From Sva-07 sp963828415 (GTDB lineage: Bacteria > Actinomycetota > Acidimicrobiia > Acidimicrobiales > Ilumatobacteraceae), in NCBI GenBank assembly GCA_963828415.1, contig CAWHEI010000015.1, positions 186,001 through 250,000 of the forward strand: a stretch of 64,000 nucleotides of DNA. Reading direction: 5' to 3'. Both the position numbers and the translations under genes were made by a program. A model generated the notes under the pieces. It saw only the letters and a program-made list of their open reading frames with translations. It made no database searches and was not told the DNA's origin. This document shows, in pieces, positions 24,738 through 34,181 of this stretch. Each line of letters begins with the position of its first letter. Position 1 is the first letter of the stretch.

Positions 24738-25495
24738 TGACCTCGACCCTCGGACGCGTCGTGAACTTCCCGGTGCGTGGCACCGCCTCGCGAGCAGGAG
24801 CAGTCGTCTCACGCGCCGCCGCCGACGTCGGCTCGTCGGTCACCCGGTTCACCGATGAGCAGACCGGTCTGGTCGACGACTGGGGCCGCGATCCGGGTCT
24901 CGTGCGCACGATGATCACCGCATCACGGCTGCGGTGGGACGTCACCGTGGGCGGCGACCAGCGCCTGCCGCGGCGCAAGGGAGCGCTGATCGTCGTCAAC
25001 GCCCGCACCTTTGCGCTGGCTCCCATCTACGCCGCGTTGGCGCTCAGCGAGGTCGTCGACCGACCGGTTCGCTTCGTCGGTCGACCCGACACGGCACCGG
25101 TGGGCGCCTTCGTGCGTCGAATCGGTGGGTTGCTCGACCACCCCGACGAAGTGGCCGGCGCACTTGCCGCCGGGCAACTCGTGATCATGGGCGCAGCACA
25201 CAACGAACGGCTCCGTAAGGTCGGCCGTGTCGATCACGCCCTCGTCGGCGGCGCGCTCGCGGCCGGCGTCCAGGTGTTCCCGGCGGCCACATCGTCGAGC
25301 CCGATCGGTCGGGCCGCCCGCCTCGAGATCGGCCCGGCGTCAAAGGCACCGCGCCGCCGACGCGGCCCGCTGAGCGAGCTCGAACTCGCCGATCAGTTGG
25401 CCCGCGACATCGAACTGCTGCTGTCGGAGCTGGGCAACATCCGCACCGGGACGCCGATCGACTGGCTCCCGATCGGTGGGGCGGGAGGCGCCTGA
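24737..25495 (+). CDS. Acyltransferase-like protein (PlsC-type fold) without an obvious HX4D motif
   Basis: 252 residues, start overlapping the epimerase stop. GALIVVNARTFALAPIYAALA, RPVRFVGRPDTAPVGAFVRRIGGL and GQLVIMGAAHNERLRKVG follow the layout of glycerolipid acyltransferases, but the first block has Asn where the catalytic His of HX4D is expected. It may be a degenerate or scaffold-type member. It sits between epimerase and hydrolase genes, all overlapping, so the three probably act together on a lipid. Confidence 0.6.
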   Translation: MTSTLGRVVNFPVRGTASRAGAVVSRAAADVGSSVTRFTDEQTGLVDDWGRDPGLVRTMITASRLRWDVTVGGDQRLPRRKGALIVVNARTFALAPIYAALALSEVVDRPVRFVGRPDTAPVGAFVRRIGGLLDHPDEVAGALAAGQLVIMGAAHNERLRKVGRVDHALVGGALAAGVQVFPAATSSSPIGRAARLEIGPASKAPRRRRGPLSELELADQLARDIELLLSELGNIRTGTPIDWLPIGGAGGA

Positions 25496-26364
25496 TGACC
25501 TACGTCCGAAGTACTGACGGCACACGAATCCACTACCGGATCACCGGGCGGCCAAACGGCGCCCCGATCCTGTTCATCCAGGGCCTCGGTGCCGACAAGC
25601 ACGGCTGGGACCTGCAGCGGCTCGCGACCGCCCCCTGGTACCGCGGTATCGCCCTCGACAACCGAGGCGCCGGCCGCAGCGACAAGCCACACGGGGCGTA
25701 CTCGCTCGAACAGATGGCCGACGACGCGATCGCTGTGCTCGATCACGCCGGCGAAGCGACCGCCCACGTCGTTGGCGCGTCGATGGGTGGCGCCATCAGC
25801 CAGATCATCGCGGTCAAGTATCCCGAGCGGACCCGGTCGGTCACGCTCGCGTGCACCGCCGGCAGAAACCACCCCTGGCGCGAGGAACTGCTCGCCAGCT
25901 GGCGCGACGCAGCGCTCGAACGGGGCATCGGGTCGATGGGCTCCGACGCGGCGCGCTGGATGATCGGGCCACGCTCGTTCCGTCGGCTCCTGCCGGCCAT
26001 CGGTTGGCTCGGACCGCTTGCGCTCGGCGGACCGTCCCACGCATTCGCCGCCCAGTGCGATGCGATCCTGGCCGCCGGCGACTCCCACCAGGAACTGATC
26101 GAGCTGCTGCCCACGATCGCCGTCCCGACGCTGGTCATGGTCGGCAACCAGGACATCCTCACGCCGAGAGGCGACAGCGAGGACCTCGCCGCGACGATCC
26201 CCACGGCCGAACTCGTCGTGATCAGCGGGGCTGCACACGGGTTCATGGTCGAACACGCCACCACGTTCAACCGGGTGCTGCTGGAGTTCCTCGGTCGCGC
26301 CGAGCGCGCCTACCAGGCCCGTCGGGCCGAACACGACGAGCTCGACGCTGCACTCGCCGGCTGA
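25495..26364 (+). CDS. Alpha/beta hydrolase
   Basis: 289 residues. Oxyanion region IQGLGADKHGW, Asp-turn DNRGAGRSDKP, nucleophile GASMGG (VVGASMGGAISQ), acid in VGNQDILTP and His in GAAHGF give a complete triad. It resembles the epoxide-hydrolase/haloperoxidase/lipase-like group (RGAGRSD). Start ATG overlaps the previous stop (TGATG), third gene of the epimerase operon. Confidence 0.88.
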   Translation: MTYVRSTDGTRIHYRITGRPNGAPILFIQGLGADKHGWDLQRLATAPWYRGIALDNRGAGRSDKPHGAYSLEQMADDAIAVLDHAGEATAHVVGASMGGAISQIIAVKYPERTRSVTLACTAGRNHPWREELLASWRDAALERGIGSMGSDAARWMIGPRSFRRLLPAIGWLGPLALGGPSHAFAAQCDAILAAGDSHQELIELLPTIAVPTLVMVGNQDILTPRGDSEDLAATIPTAELVVISGAAHGFMVEHATTFNRVLLEFLGRAERAYQARRAEHDELDAALAG

Positions 26365-26370
26365 GGCCGC

Positions 26371-26376
26371 TAGACC
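26371..26376 (+). promoter_or_regulatory. -10-like box (TAGACC) of the renalase-like gene
   Basis: TAGACC lies six bases before the ATG at 26383; the spacing matches other leaderless promoters in the window. Confidence 0.4.
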
Positions 26377-26382
26377 CTGCGC

Positions 26383-27330
26383 ATGCGAGTCGTCGTGGTC
26401 GGTGCGGGGATCAGTGGGCTCGTGGCGGGGCGACGTCTCGTCGATGCCGGCGCCGAAGTGGTGCTCGTCGACAAGGGACGTTCACCGGGCGGTCGCCTGG
26501 CAACCCGCCGAATCGGCACGGCCACCGTCGACCACGGCGCCCAGTTCTTCACGGTGCGCACACCGGCGTTCCAACGACAGGTCGACGACTGGGTCGAGCG
26601 TGGGCTCGTGGCGATCTGGTCACACGGCTTCACGTCCGACGACGGGCATCCCCGTTACGCGGCCACCTCGGGCATGAACTCGTTGGCGAAGGAACTCGCT
26701 GTCGGCCTCGATGTGCGCTGTTCGACCATGGCGTTCGGCATCCGTCCCGCCCCCGAGGATTCGGGCGCGCCGTGGCAGGTCGCGATCGATGACGGCACCG
26801 TGCACCACGCCGACGCCGTCATCGTCACCACGCCGCTCCCCCAGGCGTTCGCGCTGCTCGCCGACTCGGGGATCAACCTCGACGAATCGCTGATGCGAAC
26901 CGACTACGAGCGCACGATCGCGCTGTTGGCCACGCTCGACCGTGCTCCAGCGATCGCAGCGCCGGGCGGTGTGCAGGTCCCGACACCGGAGCTGAGCTTC
27001 ATCGCCGACAACATGGCCAAAGGAGTGAGCGCCACACCGGCGATCACGGTGCACGCATCGGCGACGTGGAGCGAGGAGCGCTGGGACGAGGACGTCGACG
27101 CGCTCCGCGACGCCCTGATCGGTCTCGTCGCACCCTGGCTCGGCGAGGCAGCGGTCACCGAGGCGCACGTGAAGAAGTGGAGGTTCGCGACGCCACGAAC
27201 GCCATGGCCCGAGCCGTGCTGGGTCGCACACGGTGGCACCATCGTGCTCGCCGGTGATGCCTTCGACGGGCCACGCGTCGAAGCCGCACACAACTCCGGC
27301 CTGGCCGCTGCGCACGCCCTCGTCGGCTGA
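26383..27330 (+). CDS. FAD-dependent amine oxidase, renalase-like
   Basis: 315 residues. N-terminal dinucleotide motif VVVGAGISGLVAGRRL, then DKGRSPGGRLATRR and DHGAQFFTVRTPAF, a combination typical of renalase-type flavoproteins. The C-terminus AHGGTIVLAGDAFDGPRVEAAHNSG closes the FAD site. Renalases oxidise aberrant dihydropyridine isomers of NAD(P)H; whether this member does so is inferred. Single-gene transcript with its own -10. Confidence 0.85.
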   Translation: MRVVVVGAGISGLVAGRRLVDAGAEVVLVDKGRSPGGRLATRRIGTATVDHGAQFFTVRTPAFQRQVDDWVERGLVAIWSHGFTSDDGHPRYAATSGMNSLAKELAVGLDVRCSTMAFGIRPAPEDSGAPWQVAIDDGTVHHADAVIVTTPLPQAFALLADSGINLDESLMRTDYERTIALLATLDRAPAIAAPGGVQVPTPELSFIADNMAKGVSATPAITVHASATWSEERWDEDVDALRDALIGLVAPWLGEAAVTEAHVKKWRFATPRTPWPEPCWVAHGGTIVLAGDAFDGPRVEAAHNSGLAAAHALVG

Positions 27331-27352
27331 GCAGGTTCAGCCGACGACGACG

Positions 27353-27958
27353 TCAGCCCGCGTCGGCCTCGCCGCAACGCACGGCGGTCACCTGACGCGA
27401 CTCGAGGTCGACGATCGTCACGCTGTCGGGTCCGAAGCGGCGAAGGAAGTCGCTGAACGTGGGAATGTCCTCACCCTCACACTCGCGCTCGATCACCGGC
27501 GCATACGGAATGCGCCAGCCGCTGTCGAACTCAGCGAGGCCGTCGTTGAGATCGACGATCGGTGGCAGCTCGACGGTCGCCCGGGGCGCCTGCGGCAGGA
27601 TGGCGAACCAGACGACGGCGTCGCCGAGCATGTCGGCGAAGACGGCACACCGGTTCGGAATCTCGAGTTCGTCGCAGTCGATCTCGCCGAGCGTGCCGGG
27701 AACGATGCGCACGACTCGTTCGGCATCGACCGCCAGGTCGAGGAATCCAGTGGTGACACCGGACGGCGTCACCGAGAACGCGTCCGTCTGTGTCGCCGAC
27801 ACGATCGGTTCGATCAGATCGATCTTGCGCTCGATGACCTCGGGTTCGATCACGGCCTCGATCGAGGCGTCGTCGGTGAGGATCGCTCGGGCGAGCAGGG
27901 CCAGCGCAGCGAGCGCGCCGAGCGCCGCCACGAAGCGCCAGTTGAAGATCTGCCTCAC
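27353..27958 (-). CDS. Membrane-anchored protein of unknown function
   Basis: 201 residues with one N-terminal membrane segment (about 8-26) and an extracytoplasmic part of about 170 residues containing Cys pairs (IDCDELEIPNRC; RECEG; VRCG), probably disulfide-linked. The start overlaps the hemL stop by 4 nt, so it is translated with the hem operon. I recognise no family. Convergent with the renalase-like gene. Confidence 0.7.
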   Translation of the reverse strand: MRQIFNWRFVAALGALAALALLARAILTDDASIEAVIEPEVIERKIDLIEPIVSATQTDAFSVTPSGVTTGFLDLAVDAERVVRIVPGTLGEIDCDELEIPNRCAVFADMLGDAVVWFAILPQAPRATVELPPIVDLNDGLAEFDSGWRIPYAPVIERECEGEDIPTFSDFLRRFGPDSVTIVDLESRQVTAVRCGEADAG

Positions 27959-29346
27959 GTGTCCCCGGTTGCCGGGTCCGTGGCGAGGTCGGCGCGAGCC
28001 GCGGCGGCGGCGCGGTGGGCGGCCTCACCGATGGCCGCCAGCACCTGATCGGTGTGGCCGAGCCCGACGAACAGGGCTTCGTACGCACCCGGCGCCAGCG
28101 CCACACCTTCAGCGAGCATCGCCCGGAAGAACGCGGCGTAGGCACGCTCATCGGTCCGCTTGGCATCGTCGAAGTTCTCGACGGTGCCCGCCTCGGACCC
28201 GCACACGATCCCGAGCAGCGTGCCGACCACCGGGAAACTGGCATCGAATCCGGCCGCCTCGCAGGCGTCGCGCAGCAGCGCCGAGAGGTGGCGGGCTCGC
28301 GCCATCAGCTCGATGTAGACATCCGAGGTCAACGTGTCGAGGGCGGCCAGTCCAGCGGCCGTGGCGATCGGGTTGCCCGACAGCGTGCCGGCGTGGAACA
28401 CCGGACCGATCGGTGACAGATGTTCCATCACGGCCACCGAGCCGCCGATCGCCCCGATCGGCAGACCGCCCCCGATCACCTTGCCGAAGCAGGTGATGTC
28501 GGGACGGACATCGAACCGCGCCTGCGCGCCACCCGCGCCCAGACGGAATCCGGTGATGACCTCGTCGAAGATCAGCAGCGCGCCGACACGGTCGCACTCG
28601 GCACGCAGCCCGTCGAGGAATCCCGGCGCCGGTGCGACGACCCCCATGTTGGCGGCGACCGGTTCGACGATGACCGCGGCCACGCGGTCGTCGAGTTCCG
28701 GGACCACGTTGTACGGCGCCACGATCGTGTTGGCGACCGCGGCGTCGGGAACCCCGGCGGTTCCCGGCAGCCCAAGTGTGGCCACCCCACTGCCGCCGGT
28801 GACCAGCAATGCGTCGGTCGCTCCGTGGAAGTTCCCGGCGAACGTGACGATCCGGTCGCGTCCCGTGACGCCGCGGGCGAGTCGAATCGCCGTGCTCGTG
28901 GCCTCGGTGCCGGAGTTCATCAAGCGCACGCGCTCGCAGCTCGGCACCCGATCGGCGATGGCCTCGGCGAGCTTCATCTCGCGTGGTGTCGGCGCTCCGT
29001 ACGAGGTGCCGTCGACCACGGCCGCCGACACCGCTGCGGTGATCGCCGGGTGAGCGTGGCCCAAGATGACAGCGCCATAGCTCTGGACGAGGTCGTAGTA
29101 CGTGGTGCCTTCGACGTCGGTGATCGTTGCGCCCGAAGCCCGCGCGACCACGTAGGGCTCGCCACCGACGGCCTTGAACGCCCGGATCGACGAGTTCACA
29201 CCACCGGGGATCGCCCGACGGGAACGTTCGAACAGCACCGCATTCGACGGGACGCCGGCACCGGTGCACACCGTGGGCGTGCACCCAGCGAGCTCGCAGC
29301 CCGCCGGATCACACGGAGCGATGCCACTCGCCGTTGCGCTGGTCAC
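27955..29346 (-). CDS. hemL: Glutamate-1-semialdehyde 2,1-aminomutase HemL with Cys-rich N-terminal extension
   Basis: 463 residues. The PLP Lys lies in CFGKVIGGGLPIGA, and NSGTEATSTAIRLARG plus FDEVITGFR are typical. It converts glutamate-1-semialdehyde to 5-aminolevulinate. The usual N-terminus corresponds to AVLFERSRRAIPGGVNS; here about 30 residues precede it, including four Cys spaced CX4CX4CX4C. The GTG at 29346 has GGAGGG eight bases upstream and overlaps the hemB stop, so the extension is probably real. Internal GTG codons before VCTG and VLFE are weaker alternatives. Confidence 0.93.
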   Translation of the reverse strand: MTSATASGIAPCDPAGCELAGCTPTVCTGAGVPSNAVLFERSRRAIPGGVNSSIRAFKAVGGEPYVVARASGATITDVEGTTYYDLVQSYGAVILGHAHPAITAAVSAAVVDGTSYGAPTPREMKLAEAIADRVPSCERVRLMNSGTEATSTAIRLARGVTGRDRIVTFAGNFHGATDALLVTGGSGVATLGLPGTAGVPDAAVANTIVAPYNVVPELDDRVAAVIVEPVAANMGVVAPAPGFLDGLRAECDRVGALLIFDEVITGFRLGAGGAQARFDVRPDITCFGKVIGGGLPIGAIGGSVAVMEHLSPIGPVFHAGTLSGNPIATAAGLAALDTLTSDVYIELMARARHLSALLRDACEAAGFDASFPVVGTLLGIVCGSEAGTVENFDDAKRTDERAYAAFFRAMLAEGVALAPGAYEALFVGLGHTDQVLAAIGEAAHRAAAAARADLATDPATGDT

Positions 29347-30356
29347 GGTGCAATCCCTCCGTTCGCCACGGACTCTGCGAACCATCGGGCAAAGTAGGTG
29401 AGCACGATGTCGGCCCCCGCCCGCTTGATCGCGGTGAGGTGTTCGAGGGCGACGGCGTCACCATCGATCCACCCACGTTCTGCCGCGGCGTGGATCATCG
29501 AATACTCGCCACTGACGTGATACGCCGCCAGCGGGACGTCGACACGTGCCGACGCTTCGGCGATCACGTCGAGATACGCGAGCGCCGGCTTGACCATCAC
29601 GATGTCGGCACCTTCGGCGACATCGAGTTCGATCTCGAGTTGCGCCTCGCGGGCATTGCGCCAATCCTGCTGGTATCCCTTGCGGTCGCCCCCACCGACG
29701 ATCGACACGTCGACGGCGTCACGGAACGGGCCATACAGAGCGCTGGCGAACTTCGCGGCGTACGCCATCACGGCGACGTCGGTGAACCCGGCGCCGTCGA
29801 GCGCGTCGCGGATCACGGCAACCTGACCGTCCATCATGCCGCTCGGAGCAACGACCTGTGCTCCGGCCGCGGCCTGCGCCAACGCTGCCTTCGCATAGAT
29901 CGCCAGGGTGGCGTCGTTGTCGACCGCGCCGTTCGAGTCGACAATGCCGCAGTGGCCGTGATCGGTGTACTCGTCGACGCACAGGTCGGCCATCACGACG
30001 ATGTCGTCGCCCAGGTCGTCGCGCAGGTCTCGTAGCGCCACCTGCACGATGCCGTCAGGGTCGTAGGCGCCGCTGCCGGTGGCATCCTTCGACGCCGGTA
30101 CGCCGAACAGGATCACCGCACGCACGCCGAGTTCGGCCAGCGCGGCGACCTCGGCTCGCAGCGATGCTCGAGTGTGTTGGACCACGCCCGGCAACGACGC
30201 AATCGGCTGCGGCTCGTCGATGCCCTCACGCACGAACAGTGGAGCCACGAGGTCGCTGACGCGGAGATGGTGCTCGGCGACGAGTTCGCGCATCGCAGGA
30301 CTCCGTCGAAGTCGGCGTGGACGGACCGATGGGGTCAGCATCTCGGGGCTGGGCAC
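29343..30356 (-). CDS. hemB: Delta-aminolevulinic acid dehydratase (porphobilinogen synthase)
   Basis: 337 residues. Active-site Lys regions are MAYAAKFASALYGPFRDA and MVKPALAYLD. The metal loop reads DLCVDEYTDHGHCG: two of the three zinc Cys of the E. coli type are kept and one is Asp, an intermediate pattern. Two 5-aminolevulinate molecules are condensed to porphobilinogen. The GTG at 30356 is preferred over ATG at 30341 because the -10 TAGGCT lies seven bases upstream. First gene of the hemB-hemL-unknown operon. Confidence 0.95.
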   Translation of the reverse strand: MPSPEMLTPSVRPRRLRRSPAMRELVAEHHLRVSDLVAPLFVREGIDEPQPIASLPGVVQHTRASLRAEVAALAELGVRAVILFGVPASKDATGSGAYDPDGIVQVALRDLRDDLGDDIVVMADLCVDEYTDHGHCGIVDSNGAVDNDATLAIYAKAALAQAAAGAQVVAPSGMMDGQVAVIRDALDGAGFTDVAVMAYAAKFASALYGPFRDAVDVSIVGGGDRKGYQQDWRNAREAQLEIELDVAEGADIVMVKPALAYLDVIAEASARVDVPLAAYHVSGEYSMIHAAAERGWIDGDAVALEHLTAIKRAGADIVLTYFARWFAESVANGGIAP

Positions 30357-30363
30357 GCCGCCG

Positions 30364-30369
30364 AGCCTA
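30364..30369 (-). promoter_or_regulatory. -10 box (TAGGCT) of hemB
   Basis: On the minus strand TAGGCT precedes the GTG at 30356 by seven bases, the leaderless spacing. It argues against the ATG 15 bases downstream. Confidence 0.5.
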
Positions 30370-30413
30370 ACGGTGGCGTCCTGCAGCGCCGAGTTCGCCG
30401 ACCGACCACGCGG

Positions 30414-30419
30414 TAGCGT
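30414..30419 (+). promoter_or_regulatory. -10 box (TAGCGT) of the membrane-anchored beta protein
   Basis: TAGCGT precedes GTG 30427 by seven bases and supports that start over GTG 30418. Confidence 0.45.
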
Positions 30420-30426
30420 GCTCGGC

Positions 30427-31650
30427 GTGTCGGTCCACGCTTGGTTCTCCAACGACGAGCTGTTTCTTGCGCCAGGCGACACGATGACCCTGCCCCTCAC
30501 CGTGCACAATCTCGGCGACGAGACCGAGTCGTACACGATCGTGCCGGCAGGCCTCACGGCGAGCTGGACGGCGATCACGCCCGGCAACCTGACGTTGTTC
30601 GGTGGCTCCCAGGACGTGATCGACGTCACGATCGCACCGCCGGCGCTCCCCTCGACGACCGCGGGTCCGACGGCGATCTCCATCCGCGTGATCCCCCTCG
30701 GTGATTCCGACGATGCCGTCGTCGCCGAAGCCACCCTGGTGATCGAGCCGTTCGACGACTGCCGGATCGTGGCGCTCCAGCCGATCCAGCGGACGCGTCA
30801 CCGCGCGACGTACGAGTTCATGGTCGAGAACCACGGCAACACCGTGGCCAGCTGTCGGCTTCATCTGGTCGACCCGACCGAACGCGTCGACGGCGACTTC
30901 GACCCGCCGGCCGTCGGCGTCGGGCCCGGCGCGGCCACGCTCGTTCGGCTCAAAGCGCGCGCTCATCGCGGCGGTTTCCGTCGTTCGACGCGCACGCTCG
31001 ACTTCGAGGTCGAAGCCGGCCGCCAAGGGCTTCCTCCAGTCGTGGCGCCGATGTCGCTGGTGCACTCGCCGACGATTCCGGGTGCAGCACTCTGGCGCAT
31101 CGCCGCGGTCATCGCACTGGTCGGCGCTGCCGCGCTGGCATGGTTCGCGGTGGTCGAACCGGCCATCGAGGAAGCTGCTGCCGACCAGGTCGACAGCATC
31201 GTCGCCGACCTCGACACGTCGAGCGCCGGCGACGGTGGGCCGAACACGACGACTCCGTCGACGACCCCGACCGAGGCCGACGTCGCACAGACATCCGGCA
31301 CGTCCACCTTCATCCGCCTCGCCGTCGACGCACCACTCACGCAGACCGCCGATCAGTCGACGACTCTGGCCGACGGTGCCGTGTTCGACATGACCGACAT
31401 TCGCATCGAGAACCCGTACAACGACCGCGGCGTCGCCACCCTGCTGGTCAACAGCGAACCGATGTTCATCTGGTCGCTCGAGAACATCCGAGGTTCGTTC
31501 TTCGAGCCGCGGATCACGCCGATCAGGCTCAACCCCGGCGACAACCTCACGTTCTCGGTGCGCTGCGACGAGATCGGCGACACGAGCCGCTCGACCTGCA
31601 CGAACGCGCTCAACATCGTCGGCGTGAGCGTCGACGATCAGCCCGGCTGA
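30427..31650 (+). CDS. Membrane protein with N-terminal immunoglobulin-like (NPCBM-type/COG1470-like) domains
   Basis: 407 residues. The first 210 form beta-rich repeats with GDTMTLPLTVHNLGDETESYTI and YEFMVENHGNTVASC, as in Ig-like domains of COG1470-type proteins; a single transmembrane helix lies at about 221-244, followed by a Thr/Ser-rich linker (NTTTPSTTPTEAD) and a C-terminal beta domain. No N-terminal signal, so the Ig-like part is probably cytoplasmic. Function unknown. Divergent from hemB. Confidence 0.7.
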   Translation: MSVHAWFSNDELFLAPGDTMTLPLTVHNLGDETESYTIVPAGLTASWTAITPGNLTLFGGSQDVIDVTIAPPALPSTTAGPTAISIRVIPLGDSDDAVVAEATLVIEPFDDCRIVALQPIQRTRHRATYEFMVENHGNTVASCRLHLVDPTERVDGDFDPPAVGVGPGAATLVRLKARAHRGGFRRSTRTLDFEVEAGRQGLPPVVAPMSLVHSPTIPGAALWRIAAVIALVGAAALAWFAVVEPAIEEAAADQVDSIVADLDTSSAGDGGPNTTTPSTTPTEADVAQTSGTSTFIRLAVDAPLTQTADQSTTLADGAVFDMTDIRIENPYNDRGVATLLVNSEPMFIWSLENIRGSFFEPRITPIRLNPGDNLTFSVRCDEIGDTSRSTCTNALNIVGVSVDDQPG

Positions 31651-31669
31651 ACTCCGACCGAGGCGCGGA

Positions 31670-34123
31670 TCAGCCGCCGAGGCCGAAGCCCGGCACGCCG
31701 GTCATTGCGCTGGGTTGCTCGATGACGAGCAGCGGAGCAGACGCTGTCGTTCCGTCGGCGGCCTGCGCGACCACGGTCCGGATGCCACCGTGTTCGCTGG
31801 TACGAGTGGGGATCGTGGCCACGAAGGCGCCCTCAGCCGTGGTCACGGTGTCGACGCGGCTCGACGGATCGTCACCGAACAGGACCGACACGGGCGTCGA
31901 CGGTGGAAAACCGGCGCCGCCGACACCGAACTCGCGACCGGCTTCGACTTCAATTCGATCGACGAGGAATTGGGGTTCGTAGCGACCGAGACCGTCGGGG
32001 ACCATCACGGTGTACTGCCCCGTCGGCGTGGCCACCTCGATCACGGCCGTGCGCTGGCCCGACGCTGTCGGCGCGAACGTGACGCCAATCGAGCAGGTCG
32101 ACCGAGGATTCAACGAACGTCCTTCGCAGCTGTTCGATGAGATCACGAAGTCGAAGGGGTGCGGGCCGACCACGCGGACCGACGCCACCGAGGTGGGCAC
32201 GAGCGAGATGTTCTCGACGTCGAAGAGGAACTCGGGTCCGGTCTGACCGACGACGACGGAGCCGAGCGCCTGGCCCGCTGGGTCGGTGCGCAGCATCGGG
32301 TCGCCGCCAGCACCGCGGACCGTGGTCGACACCGACACCGCTTGGAACCCGGTCTCGGCAACGGTCAACTGCGCCGTGACCGGCCCCGGTGCGTTCGGCG
32401 TGAACGTGAGGCGAACCGTGCAGTCTCCGCCAGGCGGAACGGGGACGCCGAGCGCACACGTGCTCTGTTCCTGGTTGACCGTGAAGCGACCGTCGGACAC
32501 CGTCACCTTCGATGGGATGAACGTGGTGGGGCCGTCGTTGTTGACCGCGACGTACCACTCGTCGCTCGAGAAGCCGACCAGGGTGGTCCCGAGGTCGCCC
32601 TCGGCCAGCGACAGGGTGGGCGGACTCACCGTGGTGACGATCTGGCGTCCCGGCGGGCTCCCCGGAACGAGTTGGGCCGCCGCGAGCGAGTCGAACACGA
32701 CCGTGCGACCCGTGTCGCTGAGCTGCGGACCCGAGTGCGCGCCGACGGCGGGTCGAACGCTGTCGTCGATCATGGTCACGCGACGCAACGTGTTGCGGGC
32801 GACATCGGCAACGAGCAGGTCGCCGTCGGTGGCCGCACCACCACCGGCGGATTTGACCACCTGGAGGTTCGTGGCCTTCGTGATGAACGCGACCAGTTGC
32901 CCGTCGGCGCTGAGCGATGGTTGCGACGACGGAGCAGTTCCGGCGACGACCGGGGCGGTGGCTGGTTCGCTGCTCACCAACGTCATGGTGGTGCGGTCCG
33001 GCTCGTCGTAGCGACCGTTGACGTCGATGTCGCGGTCGAGGTGGTACACCTGCGTCGGACAGCCGTCTGCGCACGGCGGAAACACCGCCGGGGTCAGGCC
33101 GACGTCGCTGCTCGTGAATGCCACGACCCGCCCGTCTCGCGACAGCACGGGCTCGGAAGCACCCGCCAACGTGGGGAGTCCGTCGACGCGCTTCGACACC
33201 AGTTTGACGGCTTCGAACGGATCGCCCTGCCCGCGATCCCACACGAAGATCTGTGGAGTTGCCGGGCCACCTTCGACAGCGCCGTAGCCCCACCCGGGAA
33301 CGGCGTCGGTCGAGGCCGCGTCAGAGCGGTACGCGACGAAGCGGCCGTCGCCCGAGATCGCCGGTTGATCGAGTCCGACGTGGACGTACTGCGTGTCCGG
33401 CGAGACGATCGGCATACCCGCCACCAGGCGGGAACGGCCCGGGCTCCCGATCGGCTGACCGAGGTCGACCAGGCTGACCGTGGTGATCTCCTCGCCGTCG
33501 AGCAACTCGGTGGCGGGGTGGGTGTACGCGATGGCGTTGCCGGCGCGAGCCACCGCCGGTGGATCGGAGATGTCGACGTCGTCACGAGCGATCGCTGAGC
33601 CGTCGAGCTGACTCGACACGAGCTCCCAATCGCCCGGTGTACCGCCACAGTGTTCGAGCCGCTGGCGGTAGACGTCCCAGCGCAGTCCGGTGTCGTCGTC
33701 GCGGAACACGTCCAGCGCCAGTTCGGTGACCACGACGATGCTGCAACCGTCGCCGGACAGCACCGGATGGATCGAGTTGCCCGGGCGAAGGCCGGCGGGG
33801 ACCACGGTGACCTCGTTGGTCGTCTGCGTGTCGCGGTCGGTGAGGTACACCGTGGAGGTACGGGGATCGGTTGCCGCGACGGCTGGATCGCCGGCACCCG
33901 GTATGCCTTCGTAGGCAACGAATCGACCGTCACCCGACACGGTCGCTCGAGCTCCGAGCCCCTGGCCGCCGGGTGCCACGGTGGCAACGGACGTGCCGAG
34001 GGTTGCCTGATCGAGCACGACGATGGGGCGCGCAGAGACGGCGCTGGCGCCCAGGACGAACCCAGCACACAGCACACCCGACAGGGCGCCGACGACACGT
34101 CTGCGCCCGCTGCGTTCGGTCAC
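31670..34123 (-). CDS. Secreted WD40/TolB-like beta-propeller with ASPM/HYDIN-type domains
   Basis: 817 residues. GTG at 34123 with AGGAG five bases upstream; signal peptide about residues 10-33 (VVGALSGVLCAGFVLGASAVSA). The first half has repeats such as VSGDGRFVAYEG, ISGDGRFVAYRS, LSRDGRVVAFTS and LSADGQLVAFIT, which are PD40/TolB-propeller blades. The second half has two choice-of-anchor-D-like domains (CTVRLTFTPNAPGPV; CSIGVTFAPTASGQ). It is a cell-surface or secreted binding protein. Located 58 nt after hemD, on the same strand. Confidence 0.8.
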   Translation of the reverse strand: MTERSGRRRVVGALSGVLCAGFVLGASAVSARPIVVLDQATLGTSVATVAPGGQGLGARATVSGDGRFVAYEGIPGAGDPAVAATDPRTSTVYLTDRDTQTTNEVTVVPAGLRPGNSIHPVLSGDGCSIVVVTELALDVFRDDDTGLRWDVYRQRLEHCGGTPGDWELVSSQLDGSAIARDDVDISDPPAVARAGNAIAYTHPATELLDGEEITTVSLVDLGQPIGSPGRSRLVAGMPIVSPDTQYVHVGLDQPAISGDGRFVAYRSDAASTDAVPGWGYGAVEGGPATPQIFVWDRGQGDPFEAVKLVSKRVDGLPTLAGASEPVLSRDGRVVAFTSSDVGLTPAVFPPCADGCPTQVYHLDRDIDVNGRYDEPDRTTMTLVSSEPATAPVVAGTAPSSQPSLSADGQLVAFITKATNLQVVKSAGGGAATDGDLLVADVARNTLRRVTMIDDSVRPAVGAHSGPQLSDTGRTVVFDSLAAAQLVPGSPPGRQIVTTVSPPTLSLAEGDLGTTLVGFSSDEWYVAVNNDGPTTFIPSKVTVSDGRFTVNQEQSTCALGVPVPPGGDCTVRLTFTPNAPGPVTAQLTVAETGFQAVSVSTTVRGAGGDPMLRTDPAGQALGSVVVGQTGPEFLFDVENISLVPTSVASVRVVGPHPFDFVISSNSCEGRSLNPRSTCSIGVTFAPTASGQRTAVIEVATPTGQYTVMVPDGLGRYEPQFLVDRIEVEAGREFGVGGAGFPPSTPVSVLFGDDPSSRVDTVTTAEGAFVATIPTRTSEHGGIRTVVAQAADGTTASAPLLVIEQPSAMTGVPGFGLGG

Positions 34124-34181
34124 CTCGCTCCTCACCTCGTGTCTCGTCCTCGAACCGGTTCCAATTCTGGCAGGTCTGAGT

